Positions 63,691 through 64,000 of a stretch of DNA of 64,000 nucleotides are shown piece by piece. Below the pieces are notes generated by a model. The model was not told the DNA's origin. It did no database searches and saw only the letters and a list, made by a program, of their open reading frames with translations. Made by a program: the position numbers and the translations under genes. Each line of letters opens with the position of its first letter. The first letter of the stretch is position 1. Source of the stretch: Chryseobacterium sp. ISL-6 (lineage in GTDB: Bacteria; Bacteroidota; Bacteroidia; Flavobacteriales; Weeksellaceae); assembly GCF_018613715.1 (NCBI RefSeq), contig NZ_JAGGPT010000005.1, positions 590,551 through 654,550 of the forward strand, given 5' to 3'.

Positions 63691-63721
63691 TTGGTAGATA
63701 TATCAAAAGTTTCTACTTTTG
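63691..63721 (+). promoter_or_regulatory. Tandem promoter P1 at the right edge
   Basis: TTG (63691-63693), 20 bp, TACTTTTG (63714-63721). First of three promoters in 270 bp; no gene is visible from 63518 to 64000. Confidence 0.65.
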
Positions 63722-63804
63722 CCCCACTGAAAACGAGAGATAGTAGGTAGCGCAGACGATAAGTAAATAGGACTGAAGGTTAGAAAAATAAATAATATTT
63801 TATT

Positions 63805-63833
63805 TTGATAATTGATAAAAGTTTGTATCTTTG
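63805..63833 (+). promoter_or_regulatory. Tandem promoter P2 at the right edge
   Basis: TTG (63805-63807), 18 bp, TATCTTTG (63826-63833). Its -7 box lies 112 bp after that of P1. Confidence 0.65.
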
Positions 63834-63928
63834 CAGTCCCAATTAAGGGAGCGCAGGAGAGTATAGGATTGAATAGGAGATAGGGATTAAGGTTACTAAA
63901 AAAACTTTAAATTTTCTTTCGGAAAAAT

Positions 63929-63959
63929 TTGGTCACATCAAAAAAAACATTTACTTTTG
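63929..63959 (+). promoter_or_regulatory. Tandem promoter P3 at the right edge
   Basis: TTG (63929-63931), 20 bp, TACTTTTG (63952-63959), 126 bp after P2. The -7 element and following GCACTCGCAAAT look like promoters seen before flavobacterial rRNA operons; the downstream gene is beyond the window. Confidence 0.65.
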
Positions 63960-64000
63960 CACTCGCAAATCAGTAGCCTAAACGACAGAAAATGAGGCTA

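Noticed and set aside
1..64000. CRISPR arrays, tRNA genes and insertion sequences
   Set aside because: I saw no regularly spaced repeats, no convincing cloverleaf and no transposase or terminal inverted repeat pairs in the window; short tandem units at 9170-9195 are too short and few.

Overview
The window looks like a chromosomal segment of a flavobacterium close to Chryseobacterium (Bacteroidota). DNA is AT-rich. Recognisable promoters follow the Bacteroidota pattern (TTG, about 20 bp, TAnnTTTG). Shine-Dalgarno sites are scarce, many proteins carry lipoprotein or export signals, and there is a SusC remnant, a Bacteroidota-type (subtype iii) type VI secretion system (T6SS), a split KdpD and an IgGFc/DUF4347 surface protein. 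The assignment rests on gene content and motifs, not on a database search.

Layout. 1-2.9 kb: housekeeping genes on the minus strand (OsmC, RNase G, a 29-residue basic protein, HU). 3.0-28.4 kb: a T6SS island bounded by HU and polA. It starts with a LuxR-type regulator, divergent from envelope-complex genes (two TssO-like proteins, a PKD protein, TssR). Then come hcp1, an unlisted 54-codon gene, clpV, a lytic transglycosylase, vgrG1, a Tle1-like lipase and three DUF2931 lipoproteins. A second module follows: hcp2, vgrG2, two unknown proteins, and two PAAR-like toxins that share a nearly identical N-terminal half but carry different C-terminal toxins (PD-(D/E)XK-like nuclease, YwqJ-like deaminase), each with its own immunity gene. 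Sheath and baseplate genes (tssB, C, E, F, G, K) and tssN are absent, so they must lie elsewhere.

28.5-44.1 kb: polA, then mixed metabolic, stress and export genes. These include a TetR-MFS-isochorismatase-like unit with two matching operators, a TetX-like flavoprotein behind an AraC regulator, DUF389, YdeI and an S41 protease. 44.1-56.0 kb: a complete K+ uptake locus on the minus strand: two unlisted micro-ORFs, kdpF, kdpA, kdpB, kdpC, two outer-membrane barrels, a KdpD sensor half and a separate histidine kinase, with an NtrC-type regulator upstream. 56.2-62.2 kb: a two-gene surface-protein operon and a two-domain M16 protease. 62.5-63.5 kb: a deletion scar joining the N-terminus of a SusC receptor to the C-terminus of a metallophosphoesterase. 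63.6-64.0 kb: three tandem promoters firing out of the right edge, probably toward a highly expressed RNA operon.

How the parts work together. The regulator, the palindromes ahead of both hcp genes and the two effector modules suggest a co-regulated antibacterial weapon with exchangeable tips. The kdp locus is an inducible high-affinity K+ pump with its own outer-membrane pores and sensor.
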